Shown here: positions 38,048-48,063 of the stretch, piece by piece
Position numbering within the stretch: the stretch's first letter is position 1
How the letters are laid out: every line of letters begins with the position of its first letter
From: Coemansia sp. RSA 487
Taxonomy: Eukaryota > Kickxellomycota > Kickxellomycetes > Kickxellales > Kickxellaceae
DNA length: 64,000 bases
Reading direction: 5' to 3'
Assembly: GCA_027577595.1 (NCBI GenBank)
Contig: JANBRJ010000002.1
Coordinates: 186,001-250,000, forward strand
The notes under the pieces: generated by a model
The model's input: only the letters and a program-made list of their open reading frames with translations
Databases searched by the model: none
What the model was told of the DNA's origin: nothing
Program-made: the position numbers and the translations under genes

Positions 38048-39304
38048 ACACTGGACTAGCTGTTTATCTATTTGCGTGCTCCGTTTTTATACTACAATCA
38101 GTGTGAACAATAAAGGACAATGAGCAAAGCCTTTATTTTTTGGATCTGTTTATTGTGAGACGACCAAATTGGCTCTTGTTGGTGTTAGAAATGTTAAATA
38201 CAAAACAACAGCGTTGTTTTGTATTTGAGAATCCTCTCTACGGTGGAGCCAATATCTTTGTTTTTGTTATTTCTCTGGAGCTGGAAGCCTGTGCTTTTGT
38301 ACTTTTTTTATTTAGAAACTCCCCAAAAACCTGCTGTTGAGCTGACCATCTAACTCAGGGGCCATGAGAGGCAGACGGAAGCAATGGAAGTGCTGGCGAT
38401 GAAATGGCACGATATGCTTGCTAAATCAAGCGAGATCTGCAAATATATAGAATTTCATCAATATTCAATATTTGCTGACATTGCATGCGTACAAGTCAGT
38501 GGGGGATGCTTATATTGCCACATATTCAATCTTGTGGATTGCAGCTGGCATCGGATACCACGCGCTCCTTCTTCTCCCTGTCCCTCAGGTACATAAATGT
38601 GTGGTTTCTACAAAACAGCAAACATTTTATATCCAGCACAATGGCCTCCCCTCCCTCCCCCAGCCCTCTCCAGTCAATTCGACAACAATCGAGAGTATAA
38701 TTTCAGTCTTGGAGGCAGACCTTCAATGATGCAATGCTGGAGAAAAAGAGAGGTAGAGCTGCTGTTGTTTCTGTGCTGAAGTCATTCCATTTTTGGTATC
38801 TCTTTGTTTTGGTTACAATTTTTTTTACAAAGCGGAGTGCCAAAAAGGTGTGGTTTTTGAATGTTAATCTTCTTGCGCGGCGTTGCAAAGAAAAAGAAGG
38901 CGAATCTTTTTATGGAATCATACGTTTTTAATAACAAAGTCGCAACAAATAAGTGGTTTCAGCTCATACCTGTTCAGAAATATGCAGTTCTAGTGTCTTG
39001 GCGTACGTAAGAGCGCCTCTCCCTTTGTCTCCACCGTTCATGCCTCTTGAAATCTGGCGTATATTTTTGCTTGCTTTTATTTTGGCGGCGGCTTGCCTCG
39101 CTTTCCTGCAAGCTTCAATCCCCAATCATCTGCCGCCTTTTTGCTTTTAAATGCTCTCTCTTGACCTGTCTGGCGCTTTCTCTTCCGCCCTCTTTTATCT
39201 TGCGTTATATTTTCTCCATTGGGTTGTTGCTATTTCTCGTCTTATACACTCTTATCTTATTACTAATATACATTTTACATCTTATACACACATCTCGCTA
39301 GAAT
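38048..39304. other. Intergenic region, 1.26 kb
   Basis: Begins with the 3' region of the large regulator (AATAAA at 38109-38114) and ends with a CT-rich leader before the ATG at 39305. No gene, RNA or repeat recognised in between. Confidence 0.55.
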
Positions 39305-39946
39305 ATGACCGGGAAAATGCATGCTGGGCCTGTTGATGCTGTTCAGGCCACCGCGAGCCACCCGTTTGGAGTCTTTGCCAGCAACCAGGGCCCCTCGGAA
39401 CCCGCAGCAGAAACACACGATACTACAGACTCCTATCCGAGCCGGTGTGAATCGCCATTGCTTCCCATGGGACAGAGCCTCTCGCACCAGATAGGCGTTG
39501 ATCGGCTTTCGCAGCAACGGGGCCAAGTGAGCAACAGGCAGAGCCAGGTCTCGATGCTGCGCAAGGACTACGCCATCCACGACGAGGAAGAAACACAGGA
39601 GCCAAGCACAGCAGGCACCAAAAGCAATAGCCGCAGAGTACGACAGCACATGAATCGCCCGCGAATGACCATGCCACGTGCCAAGTCCTACCGCATCCAC
39701 ACTTCTGGCGGCCACGCATCGCCTGTGCGCGATCTGTCCTCGAAGCTCAAGTCGGCGTGCCGGAAGCTCAACCCAAAGCGTTTGGCAAAGTCTGCGCATT
39801 TGGGTCAGGAAGACGACCGCATTAATGACGAGAACCATTGCACACATGGTCATCGGCTCGGCGCTTCCAGCAATGGCAGAGGCGACCACCACACGCGCAC
39901 AGGACAAGCACAGTCTGGGCCCTCCTCACCAACCAAGCTTTCATGA
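39305..39946 (+). CDS. Hypothetical protein, basic and disordered
   Basis: A 213-residue frame opening shortly after a long pyrimidine-rich leader. The product is hydrophilic, rich in Ser, Arg, His and Gln, with no membrane segment or signal. Most distinctive is the Arg-rich centre RMTMPRAKSYRIHTSGGHAS with DLSSKLKSACRKLNPKR just after; the regularly spaced basic residues suggest a membrane- or nucleic-acid-binding or phospho-regulated segment, but that is speculative. I do not recognise the family. Leader context and GC-rich composition compared with flanks support a real gene. Confidence 0.5.
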   Translation: MTGKMHAGPVDAVQATASHPFGVFASNQGPSEPAAETHDTTDSYPSRCESPLLPMGQSLSHQIGVDRLSQQRGQVSNRQSQVSMLRKDYAIHDEEETQEPSTAGTKSNSRRVRQHMNRPRMTMPRAKSYRIHTSGGHASPVRDLSSKLKSACRKLNPKRLAKSAHLGQEDDRINDENHCTHGHRLGASSNGRGDHHTRTGQAQSGPSSPTKLS

Positions 39947-40737
39947 GGCGGCGGCGTTGTTACTAATGATCGACAGTCTACTCGCCGTGGGCTGCATTTG
40001 GATAAAGGACCGCAAGATGATGGAGAGTAATTTCCTTTCCGAATCACATACCCTTTTTATCTTTAAGTGCGCCCAAGGCAACGGCTGGGCAGCTTTTTTT
40101 TATCTATAATCTCGTGGCTTTTACTTTTTCAGTTTGTATTTATCGGCGGTGCTGCCTCCAGCTCTCCATACAAAGCCTCCCCTCCCCTGGCTCCTTTTTT
40201 AGAGAGCACGTTGTTATGTATGTATGTATGACCTGCATAAATTGCCAAGGGTTCAAAAAAACTGAGCCAAATCCTAAAAAAAAGTTTGGCTCATGTCAAT
40301 GGAAACATGATCAGCAGGCAAGCAATAGTGCATTGAGTCTAGAGAGACGGGAAAATTTTTGTGCCACATGACACCGCAACACAGGGGCAATAACTGGTGC
40401 CGACTGAGCCCACAACCAGGGTTGGCTGATGCAGCAACGGAGTGTGTGTAGCCAACAGTATATCGCCCACCCTCCCTCTTCTCCTGTTGAAAAAAGTTGG
40501 TGCCAGCTTTAAATTTCGCTCGTCATGGTCGAGAACGGGCCGCTCTTGTCTCATCAGCTTGCAGATTATCTCTCCTTTGGACCCTTGCTTTTCTTTCTTG
40601 TAGATTTTATTTTAGCTCTTACAAAACTAATATACACAACTTTTCTGAAATTACTTTCTATACCGACCACACACGAAGCCTTTTTCGACCACACATCACA
40701 TCATCCTACCCTTATCACTTTGTGCAACGTATAAAAC
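39947..40737. other. Intergenic region, 0.8 kb
   Basis: Between two unrecognised genes on the plus strand. It holds the 3' region of the first and a T/C-rich leader for the second. No gene seen. Confidence 0.55.
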
Positions 40738-42072
40738 ATGGGTAGGGTGCGAAACCGCCTGCAGTCGCTCTTTGGCCTAGGTGGGGCCACAGCCATCGAG
40801 CCTTGCACAAATGATAACCCCCGTGTCGCCGGTGGCAGACAGCAAAGCACATCATTTGCATCCGCGCTAGTCAGCCACTTTCGCAGCCACAGCAGCCCAC
40901 CCATCCAAAGGCCGCCAGTAAGCGTGGCAGGCCCCGGCACGCAAAAATCTCCTCTTCGCAAACAGCATTCGGCGCTATCACCACACCTTACGGGCACAGA
41001 AGCAGCAGCCGCGTACTTTGCTGCCACCGACCAGAGCCTGCCCTACGGCGCATATGACTCGTACAACAGCGGGTCCCGTTTGCTTCTGGACACCGGGGGC
41101 GGCCGTATCCTAAAGACTTTCTTTTCTGACTCGCTTGTGCCGCTAGAGGACGAGGGCGTTGGCAGACTTAAGGCTGTCTACGAGGCATGGCTGCCCAGAT
41201 GTGGGGCTGTAGCCAAGGACAAGATCGGCGGCATCTACTCCATCAGTCTTGTGTGCGCCAACCGAATCGAGGGCACCATCCAATGCGACAGCAAGACCAC
41301 TAAGCGGTCTCTCCAGAAGCACCACGTGGAATGTCTGTATGCCGGTACTGGTATTCGCAGCGGCTGCGCTACAAAGAGCACGACCCAGATCACCAGTGGC
41401 GTTCAGGTGTGGATTAAGGGCAGTCTGCCTATCACCGGGCCCTGGGTCCAATCAATGTATATTCCGCCAGACCATCGCCTCAACAAACTCTGCCTTATCG
41501 CTGCGCCAAAGCCAGACTTTAGCGCATACATTAATGCCGGAACTAGCCTTGTCGAGCTGCCAGAACTCACTGCCAAGCAGGGTGGCCAGGTCTTTGAGCT
41601 TGACAGCAACGTCTACATCTATATATGCCGTCTGTCGCCGTGCTCGAGCGTCTGTCACACGGCAAAGCCCGTTGCAAAGGGCGGCAGCGAGCCGCCTGTC
41701 TTTGAAATCCCAAAGATCCGCCGCTCAGCGACATTACCTGCCACCTCTGCCAGCTCAGCCAGTAATGGCGGCAGCAGCAGCAGCAGCTCCAGGAATAGCC
41801 ATCCGATACCCTCTCGAAAGTCATGCAAGTCCCGCAGCTTGTTTATCCACTCGATCACCTCATTTGACAAACACGGGGCGGCCACTCAGGGTGGTAGCTG
41901 TCTGCTTCTCCCTGGGTCGATCCAGCTCAAAGACGGCGATGGTATCCATTTGAAACAAGTGATTCCTGGCGCTGATATCCCCATCAAAAACATTGGCTTT
42001 GACCGTGCGCAGTTCATAATCATTGACATGCCTGGCTACAACGATGACGCTGACGACGCAAAGAGCATTTAG
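40738..42072 (+). CDS. Hypothetical protein, possibly beta-sandwich
   Basis: A 444-residue protein with no signal peptide or membrane helix. The first ~100 residues are disordered and basic. Residues about 100-310 contain alternating short hydrophobic strands (GGIYSISLVCANRIEGTIQC; SGVQVWIKGSLPITGPWVQS; NKLCLIAAPKPDFSAYINAG) suggestive of an all-beta domain, loosely like an arrestin or C2-type sandwich, but I see no diagnostic motif. A Ser-rich linker follows (about 330-365), then a conserved-looking C-terminus (FIHSITSFDKHG through FDRAQFIIIDMPGYNDD). I do not recognise the family. The long GC-rich frame, CT-rich leader and AATAAA at 42080-42085 support a genuine gene. Confidence 0.65.
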   Translation: MGRVRNRLQSLFGLGGATAIEPCTNDNPRVAGGRQQSTSFASALVSHFRSHSSPPIQRPPVSVAGPGTQKSPLRKQHSALSPHLTGTEAAAAYFAATDQSLPYGAYDSYNSGSRLLLDTGGGRILKTFFSDSLVPLEDEGVGRLKAVYEAWLPRCGAVAKDKIGGIYSISLVCANRIEGTIQCDSKTTKRSLQKHHVECLYAGTGIRSGCATKSTTQITSGVQVWIKGSLPITGPWVQSMYIPPDHRLNKLCLIAAPKPDFSAYINAGTSLVELPELTAKQGGQVFELDSNVYIYICRLSPCSSVCHTAKPVAKGGSEPPVFEIPKIRRSATLPATSASSASNGGSSSSSSRNSHPIPSRKSCKSRSLFIHSITSFDKHGAATQGGSCLLLPGSIQLKDGDGIHLKQVIPGADIPIKNIGFDRAQFIIIDMPGYNDDADDAKSI

Positions 42073-42079
42073 TATTATT

Positions 42080-42085
42080 AATAAA
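42080..42085 (+). terminator. Polyadenylation signal AATAAA
   Basis: Eight bases after the stop of the hypothetical gene ending at 42072. Confidence 0.45.
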
Positions 42086-42289
42086 CCTGTATATTGTAGA
42101 ATGTACGCAAAGTTAGCATTGGATAGTAAAAGGGGCATTACAGCGCTGGAAGCATCTATCCACCACTTCAGCCAGCTAACATGGACTCCAAAGTCCTTGT
42201 GAAACGATTTGTGCTGATGGTGTATATGTTGAATTTCCTGGTCGCTAAACTGTTAATTGGCTTGATGTCATCTACAGTCACATGATACT

Positions 42290-42362
42290 GCCTGCTTGGC
42301 CAAGGGGCTAAGGCGTCAGTCTTGTAAACTGAAGATCACCAGTTCGAATCTGGTAGTGGGCA
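42290..42362 (+). tRNA. tRNA-Thr (anticodon TGT)
   Basis: A 73-nt cloverleaf. The acceptor stem pairs GCCTGCT with AGTGGGC (two G-U pairs), with discriminator A at 42362. D-arm is GGCC/GGC-type. The anticodon stem TCAGT/ACTGA encloses CTTGTAA, giving anticodon TGT, which reads ACA and other Thr codons. The T-arm stem CACCAG/CTGGTA-type holds loop TTCGAAT. Internal A box (TGGCCAAGGGGC) and B box (AGTTCGAATCT) match Pol III promoters. A TTTTT terminator follows immediately (42364-42368). There is no intron and no encoded CCA, as usual for eukaryotes. It lies between the convergent hypothetical gene and ILV5. Confidence 0.93.
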
Positions 42363-42581
42363 CATTTTTCTTTTTTACCGTTAAATTGGGATTAACGTAT
42401 ATGGAAAAGCGGTTACAGAAAGTGATTTTATACTACATAAATTATTGCTTTCAAGTGTTATTTTCGGTATTTTTTATTGCACGCAATTTTACTCTTATTT
42501 TCACTAACCCAAAATCCCTTCCACAGAACCAAACACACATGAGGAGTTTGTATTTATATAAGCCTCTCGAAACAAAGTGCT

Positions 42582-44286
42582 TTACTTGTTGTTCTCGGGG
42601 CGAAGGCCGCGGACGGTCGCACCAGCGCGCCAGATCTCGGCCTCGCGGATCTCCTCGAGCTCCTTCTCAAGAGACTCGCGGTAGTCGGACTGCGAGTTCT
42701 TGTCGAGCGAGCGTTGGCTCTCAGTGCCGTTCTTGACGGACTCGTAGAGCTCCTTGAAGACGGGGAGCGAGGCGTCGTAGAACTTTTGGTGCCAGTCGAG
42801 GGCGCCGCGCTGGGCGGTCACCGAACAGTTGGCGTACATCCAGTCCATGCCCTTGGCGCCGATCAGGGGGAACAGCGACTGGGTGGCCTCCTCGACGGTC
42901 TCGTTGAACGCCTCCGAGGGGCTGTGGCCCTGGGCACGCAGGATGTCGTACTGTGCGCGGAACAGGCCGTTGATGGCGCCCATGAGGACACCGCGCTCGC
43001 CAAACAGGTCAGAGTACACCTCCTTCTCAAAGGTGGTTTCGTACAGGTAGCCGGAGCCGATGGCAACACCGAGGCCAACAACGCGCTCGTGGGCCTTTCC
43101 TGAAGCGTCCTGGAATACGGCGATCGACGAGTTAAGGCCCTTGCCGTCGAGGAACAGGGTGCGCAGGGTGGCGCCAGAGCCCTTGGGGGCGCACAGGACG
43201 ACGTCGACGCCAGCAGGCGGCACGACGTTGGTCTGGTCCTTGTATGTGATGGCAAAGCCGTGGCTGAAGTACAGGGTCTTGCCGGGGGTGATGTAGGGCT
43301 TGATGGTGGACCACAGGTCACGCTGGGCGGCGTCAGAGAGAAGGTTGAAGACAATGGAGCCCTTGTCGGCGGCCTCCTCGATGGAGAACAGGTTCTTTCC
43401 GGGAACCCAGCCCTCAGCAACAGCCTTCTTCCACGAGCGACCATCTTTGCGCACACCAACAATGACGTTCAGGCCGTTGTCGCGGAGGTTGAGGCCCTGT
43501 CCGTGGCCCTGGGGTCCGTAGCCGAGAACAGCAATGGTGTCATTCTTGAAGTAGTCAAGGAGCTTCTCCTTGGGCCAGTCAGAGCGCTCGTAGACCTTCT
43601 CTTTGGAGCCGCCAAAGTCCAGGGTCTTCATGCCGCGGATCTGCTGGATGCCCTACAGATCGAGTGGACGCAAAAAGACAAGAAAACGAAAAGAAAATTA
43701 GTGGTCCAGCTCTTTTTTGTTGTGATTGTGATCATAATATGACTAAGGAAACAGATATGGGAAGATCGGGAGAAAGATCTGAGCGCACCAGACGCAAATC
43801 TAACAGCGGGGGATTAAAAAATAGCGCATTCCTTGTTGTGAAGGTTATGTTTATCATAATCGTACGGGGGGACCCACTGTTTTGTCCATGTGAAAAGGAA
43901 AAATATAGCAAGAGAAGGCAATGTGAAGACTGCAGGTTCGCTTGCGAGAAAAGAAGCATGGCGCTGATTGTGGAAATTGAAGGCAACAATAGAAATAGAG
44001 ACGTGGCTAATAATCCCACCAAAAGCAACGCCATGTTTTCTTTCTCAAGCAAAGCAGGCTTTTCTGTGGATACAAAGCAAGGCGATCCACAGAACATGAC
44101 GCCACCGCATTTTACAAACTAGAGAAACAGATCCATGGGTGAGAGAAAACTTACCGAAATCGAGGCAGCAGGTGCAGTGCGGGCGGCAAAGCGAGGAGCA
44201 GCACCCAGAACGCGGGCGGCGAGGGGAGCACGAGCAGCTGAGGCAGCGGCGCGGGCAAAAGTGCGGGTAGCAGCGCGAGAGGCCAT
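42582..44286 (-). CDS. ILV5: Ketol-acid reductoisomerase, mitochondrial (ILV5), two exons
   Basis: Converts 2-acetolactate and 2-aceto-2-hydroxybutyrate to dihydroxy acids with NADPH and Mg2+: the second common step of valine, leucine and isoleucine synthesis, in mitochondria. Exon 1 (44286-44155) encodes 44 residues of Ala/Arg-rich presequence (MASRAATRTFARAAASAARA). The intron (44154-43653, 502 bases) has GTAAGT and TGTAG ends in phase 0. Exon 2 (43652-42582) opens GIQQIRGMKTLDFGG. Total is 400 residues, near the 395 of yeast Ilv5. The NADPH loop is GYGPQGHGQG (88-97); class I features include VVLCAPKGSGATLR, GSGYLYETTFEKEVYSDLFG with metal-binding Asp/Glu, and the terminal ATVRGLRPENNK. 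It is divergent from the first ILV6 gene. Confidence 0.96.
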
Positions 44287-45112
44287 TGTGAACTGTTATT
44301 TGTTGTGGGTTTTGCTAATAGAATATGGTTGCGTTGTAGCGGGTTCGCGAAAAGAGAACAGTGCTATTTTTTTTACAGGGGAGAGGAGGAAAAAGAGGAT
44401 TCCGATTTAAAAACAACAGTAAGAGCGAGAAAGGGAGCAAAAAAGAAAAGGGCGGGAGGTGGCTGGGCCGTTCTTTTATATCGAGAAGCAGAATGCTCCA
44501 GGCAACAGCAACGATCTTTTACTATCTGCGCTAAAGTGGTGGCGACAGCGGGGGCTTTTTTTGCACAGTCCAGCTGTGCTGCTCGTGTTGCTTTTGCTCT
44601 GAGCTTTTAATCGGAGCAGGGGTCGAATGATGCACGAGACGCATCTGAGGGGACTGAAAAAGTGTTATTTTGTTGACTCACAATCCAAAAAGCAAGCAAT
44701 AAATGATCCGGATTGGCCAGGAAGCTCCCGGGACAACAGACAGTCACAGAGCGGGAATAAAGATTCTCCGGCCGAAACGCCAGAGCTGCCTTCGCCTTTT
44801 CTCCAGTTCGCTGTCCAAACCAGAACGCAGATCGGACAGGTGGGCGGTGTTTTGAGAGGTGCATGTCAAAAGTTGGGACAAGACGGCTCTCGCAGATAAT
44901 AGTACAAAGGTCTAGTTATCTGCACCAGTGGCTGCAGGCTTTTTGCAACTGCTGAGCACAGCGGCAGTAGGAGCATTTTTGCAGCCATACAAGCTCGCTT
45001 TGGATAAATGCCTTCTCTCCTCTGACACTTTCAAGAAATACTCTCCTTCTCCACCACTTTTTCTTGATAGTTACTTTTATTCCTTACGTAGCAGAAGCGA
45101 GACCTGCTCGAG
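44287..45112. promoter_or_regulatory. Bidirectional promoter region, ILV5 / ILV6-A
   Basis: 826 bases separating two divergent genes of the same pathway, so regulatory elements can act on both. It includes a perfect TGACTCA at 44674-44680. No perfect Leu3-type CCGG-N2-CCGG palindrome is seen. The right end (45,020-45,080) is pyrimidine-rich. Confidence 0.65.
44674..44680 (+). promoter_or_regulatory. Gcn4/Cpc1-type site TGACTCA between ILV5 and ILV6-A
   Basis: Exact match to the consensus heptamer bound by the general amino-acid-control bZIP factor of fungi, 389 bases from the ILV5 start and 433 from the ILV6-A start. Function is inferred from pathway context. Confidence 0.5.
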
Positions 45113-46069
45113 ATGTTTTCGAAACACCTGCTTTACACAACAGCTGCCGCGCGCATGAGAATGGCCCAGGCAGGTGTGCAGCACATCCATGTCGCTTCCA
45201 GATACATGACCACCACGCGGTATGTGTGGCAGGCAGCCAAGGGCAAGAGCAGCTGGCACAGCAAGGGCACAATGACGTCGACGGCCGACGCAGTGAGCAA
45301 CATCATCTATAAGACGCCGACGGCGCAAAAGACGTCGCACCACATCCATGTTCTGAACTGCTTTATGCAAGACGAGCCAGGGATACTGACGCGGGCAACT
45401 GGGATCATGGCGGCGCGCGGATACAACATCGACAGCGTTGTAGTGAGCCGCACCGAGATCCCAGGCCTGAGCCGGATGACCATCACGGTGAATGGCGAGC
45501 AGGCGGTGGTGCAGCAGGCGCGCAAGCAGCTCGAGGACCTGCCGCAGGTGTGGGCCGTCGTCGATCTCAGCAACGCAAAGGTCGTTGAGCGCGAGATCCT
45601 GCTGATCAAGCTGTCAACGCTTGGCCCCGACTACTTGGCGTGCAGCGACAACACGTGCACTCCGCGGAAGCCGCAGCCGCCCAGCGCCGTGCACAGGCGC
45701 GAGCGCCGCATCATTGAAGAGCAGTTTGCCGAGGACTCCACTGATCTCAGCGATGCGTCGGCGCCACACGTGCAGGTTGTCGAGAGCAGCAAGCGCCTGG
45801 GCTACATCCGCAGTCTGGCGTCGATGTTCGGTGCAAAGATTGTTGACATTGGCGCCGATTGCTGCATCATTGAGCTGTGCGCAAAGTCTGAGCGCGTCGA
45901 TGCCTTTATGAAGATCGCCGCGCCGTTTGGCATTCTGGAAGCGGCACGCTCGGGGCGCATGGCCATGTCGCGCTCTGCAAAGCTTTCGCTGTATGAGGAG
46001 CAGGTGTCGCAGGAAGGACCGCACGAGTCTGTGGCGCCACCCGATCTTTCGAACTTGCCGCCCAGCTAA
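45113..46069 (+). CDS. ILV6: Acetolactate synthase regulatory subunit, paralogue A (ILV6-A)
   Basis: A 318-residue small subunit of acetohydroxyacid synthase. It stimulates the catalytic subunit Ilv2 and confers valine feedback inhibition in mitochondria. Residues 1-45 form a presequence (MFSKHLLYTTAAARMRMAQA). The N-terminal ACT domain (about 77-150) holds LNCFMQDEPGILTRATGIMA and GYNIDSVVVSRTEIPGLSRM; the Asn of NID lies in the effector-binding region of the family. A longer linker than in paralogue B (about 165-205, PRKPQPPSAVHRRERR and acidic residues) leads to the C-terminal ALS_ss domain with CAKSERVDAFMKIAAPFGIL. It ends in DLSNLPPS, as does paralogue B. Single exon. The next gene, 470 bases on, is its tandem paralogue. 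Confidence 0.94.
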   Translation: MFSKHLLYTTAAARMRMAQAGVQHIHVASRYMTTTRYVWQAAKGKSSWHSKGTMTSTADAVSNIIYKTPTAQKTSHHIHVLNCFMQDEPGILTRATGIMAARGYNIDSVVVSRTEIPGLSRMTITVNGEQAVVQQARKQLEDLPQVWAVVDLSNAKVVEREILLIKLSTLGPDYLACSDNTCTPRKPQPPSAVHRRERRIIEEQFAEDSTDLSDASAPHVQVVESSKRLGYIRSLASMFGAKIVDIGADCCIIELCAKSERVDAFMKIAAPFGILEAARSGRMAMSRSAKLSLYEEQVSQEGPHESVAPPDLSNLPPS

Positions 46070-46539
46070 ACAAAACAAGTAGTGTCTGGAGCTTGGGCAG
46101 CAGCTTTTTGCTCGTGTTTAGTTCTCCATTTTATTTGTCATGCTTTCGTTTAACGTTGTCCTTTTTTCTTTGAAACAAATTGCGCACACACAAATCAGGC
46201 GGCGGATGACCCAAAAAGCTTGATCCAGTTTGGTATGCTTGGGAAGCCAGAGCGTTTTATCGACTCACATTTCCTTTAACTGTGCAATGGCTTTTCTTTT
46301 TGCCTTGCTGGTGACGCAGCAATCAAAGTTCAAACTGATCACCTTGACAAAAACAGAATCGTGCGCTTCCTGCTACTGAACCTCCAGGCTGTTTCTCTTT
46401 TTTTCCTTTTCGTTTCAAATTGCCTTTTTTTCTATCTCGGTTAAAAGTAGAAAACTCTTTTCTTTTGTATTCTTCATACAACAGCACGCTTGTTTCAAAA
46501 ACTCTGTTCTGTCAAAGCCCGACGATTTCTTGAGAATAA
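46070..46539. promoter_or_regulatory. Spacer between the two ILV6 paralogues
   Basis: 470 bases in tandem orientation: 3' region of paralogue A and promoter of paralogue B. There is one near-match to the Gcn4 site (CGACTCA around 46,261-46,267) but no perfect copy. It is T-rich toward the start. Confidence 0.5.
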
Positions 46540-47478
46540 ATGATGCTTGAACGGGTTATCGCGCAAAGCGGACGGCTATTCGGTGCCAGCGCACTGAGAA
46601 ATGCTTGGGTTGGTACCACAGTTAGTGTACGTGCAATAAGCAGCACCGCCAGCATCAACAACAACAGTAACGCCAAGCCTGCAGAGTCCGGCGGCAAGGT
46701 GAACGAGAGCTCGACCGCCGCGATGGAGTTCAAGCAGCAGCACCCGCGGGTACTGCGCCGGCTACCGCGGGTCGATGCCGGGCCCTCCGCCGCCGAGCAG
46801 GCAGTGTCCAACATCCTGTACAACACGCCGATCGCGCCAAAGCTACAGAACGAGCGGCACATTCTCGACTGTCTGGCGCAAGACGAGCCCGGAGTGCTAG
46901 CGCGGGTCACGGGGATCATGGCGGCGCGTGGATTCAACATTGACACGTTGGTGGCCAGCAAGACGGAGGTTCCTGGGCTTAGTCGCATGACGTTGGTGCT
47001 CAAGGGCCCAGCGATTGTCATGGAGCAAGCCAAGAAGCAGCTCGAGGACCTGGTTCCGATCTGGGCTGTGCTGGACTACAGCAGCACCCGCATCATCGAG
47101 CGCGAGTCGCTGTTGGTCAAGGTCAGCATTGTGAAGCCCGGAGAAACTGCCGAGGACGGGGAGCCGCTGGTGGATGCGGCGTTTATCGACTCGCAGGAGC
47201 GGCTGCAGTCGCTGAAGCAACTGGCCGATCTGTTCAAGGGGCAGGTCCTTGATGTGGCACACAACACTGCTGTTGTGTCTCTGAACGCAAAGAGCGAGCG
47301 GATCGATGCCTTCCTGAAGCTGGTCAGGCCCTTTGGCATCCTTGAGGCTGTCAGATCAGGCATCATGGCCATGCCGCGATCTGGAAATGTCACTATGTTT
47401 GAGAGCGAAAGAAACTCGCCAAATGCCTCTATCGACCACAACGACGCTCCGGATCTCTCGAACCTCCCTCCCAGCTAA
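46540..47478 (+). CDS. ILV6: Acetolactate synthase regulatory subunit, paralogue B (ILV6-B)
   Basis: A 312-residue second small subunit. The presequence (about 1-35, MMLERVIAQSGRLFGASALR) is unlike that of A, and a disordered Asn/Ser/Gln region follows. The ACT domain (about 106-178) has HILDCLAQDEPGVLARVTGI and GFNIDTLVASKTEVPGLSRM. The linker to the C-terminal domain is short (PGETAEDGEPLVDAAFIDSQ), and LNAKSERIDAFLKLVRPFGI follows. The end DLSNLPPS is identical to A. By eye the two share about half of their core residues, so the duplication is old and both copies remain intact, which argues that both are used. ATG ATG at 46540 and 46543; I take the first. Its role, redundant or with different effector response, is unknown. 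Confidence 0.93.
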   Translation: MMLERVIAQSGRLFGASALRNAWVGTTVSVRAISSTASINNNSNAKPAESGGKVNESSTAAMEFKQQHPRVLRRLPRVDAGPSAAEQAVSNILYNTPIAPKLQNERHILDCLAQDEPGVLARVTGIMAARGFNIDTLVASKTEVPGLSRMTLVLKGPAIVMEQAKKQLEDLVPIWAVLDYSSTRIIERESLLVKVSIVKPGETAEDGEPLVDAAFIDSQERLQSLKQLADLFKGQVLDVAHNTAVVSLNAKSERIDAFLKLVRPFGILEAVRSGIMAMPRSGNVTMFESERNSPNASIDHNDAPDLSNLPPS

Positions 47479-47734
47479 GCCTGCTGCTCTTCTTTAGAGC
47501 TTGGTTGTTTGCTCAGCAATGCGTATTTCCCCCTCCCCTGATCTTCATCCATAGCCTTTGTTTTTTTTCCTTTTCATTCTGGCAACTTTGTTTCTTTTGA
47601 ATCCCGATCCCAACTGGAGTAGGCTTTTTGGCATGCGTATGCCTTGCAAATGTTTTTTGTTTATTTTTTGTTGGTGCGATTGTGACGCATTTTAGCAGAG
47701 GCTAATCACGCTTGGAAAAAAAGCAGTCCTGACT

Positions 47735-47741
47735 TGAGTCA
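47735..47741 (-). promoter_or_regulatory. Gcn4/Cpc1-type site (TGAGTCA) upstream of ILV2
   Basis: Perfect heptamer, in inverted orientation to the neighbouring site at 47750 and 742 bases upstream of the ILV2 ATG. Confidence 0.55.
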
Positions 47742-47749
47742 TCACGATG

Positions 47750-47756
47750 TGACTCA
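47750..47756 (+). promoter_or_regulatory. Gcn4/Cpc1-type site (TGACTCA) upstream of ILV2
   Basis: Second perfect heptamer. Two within 22 bases is unlikely by chance and suggests general amino acid control. Confidence 0.55.
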
Positions 47757-48056
47757 CACCACGCAGATCCAAGAAACGCACGCACATGCCACCAACTTTT
47801 TTTTTCGTTGACAAATTGAGGGCCTTTTTGAGGCTTTGTTGGATGCTGCAGAGCTCTGGAACAGTGGAAAAGAACGATGGTGCCTATTGGATAGCAGAGA
47901 TGCAAAAGGGACTTATTTTCCGGCTTGTGACAGCAAGAACAAAGCTCTGGAGTCTATCAGCTGTTGTGGTTGGCTGAGGCTGAAAAGGCCCAACAATAAC
48001 AGGGGAAGCCTAGGCCTTGTCTCCCCATTTGACTACTGTAGCAGCACAGAGTTTTG

Positions 48057-48063
48057 TATAAAA
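48057..48063 (+). promoter_or_regulatory. Possible TATA box of ILV2
   Basis: TATAAAA, about 300 bases after the paired Gcn4-type sites and 420 bases before the ATG. Plausible, unproven. Confidence 0.35.
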
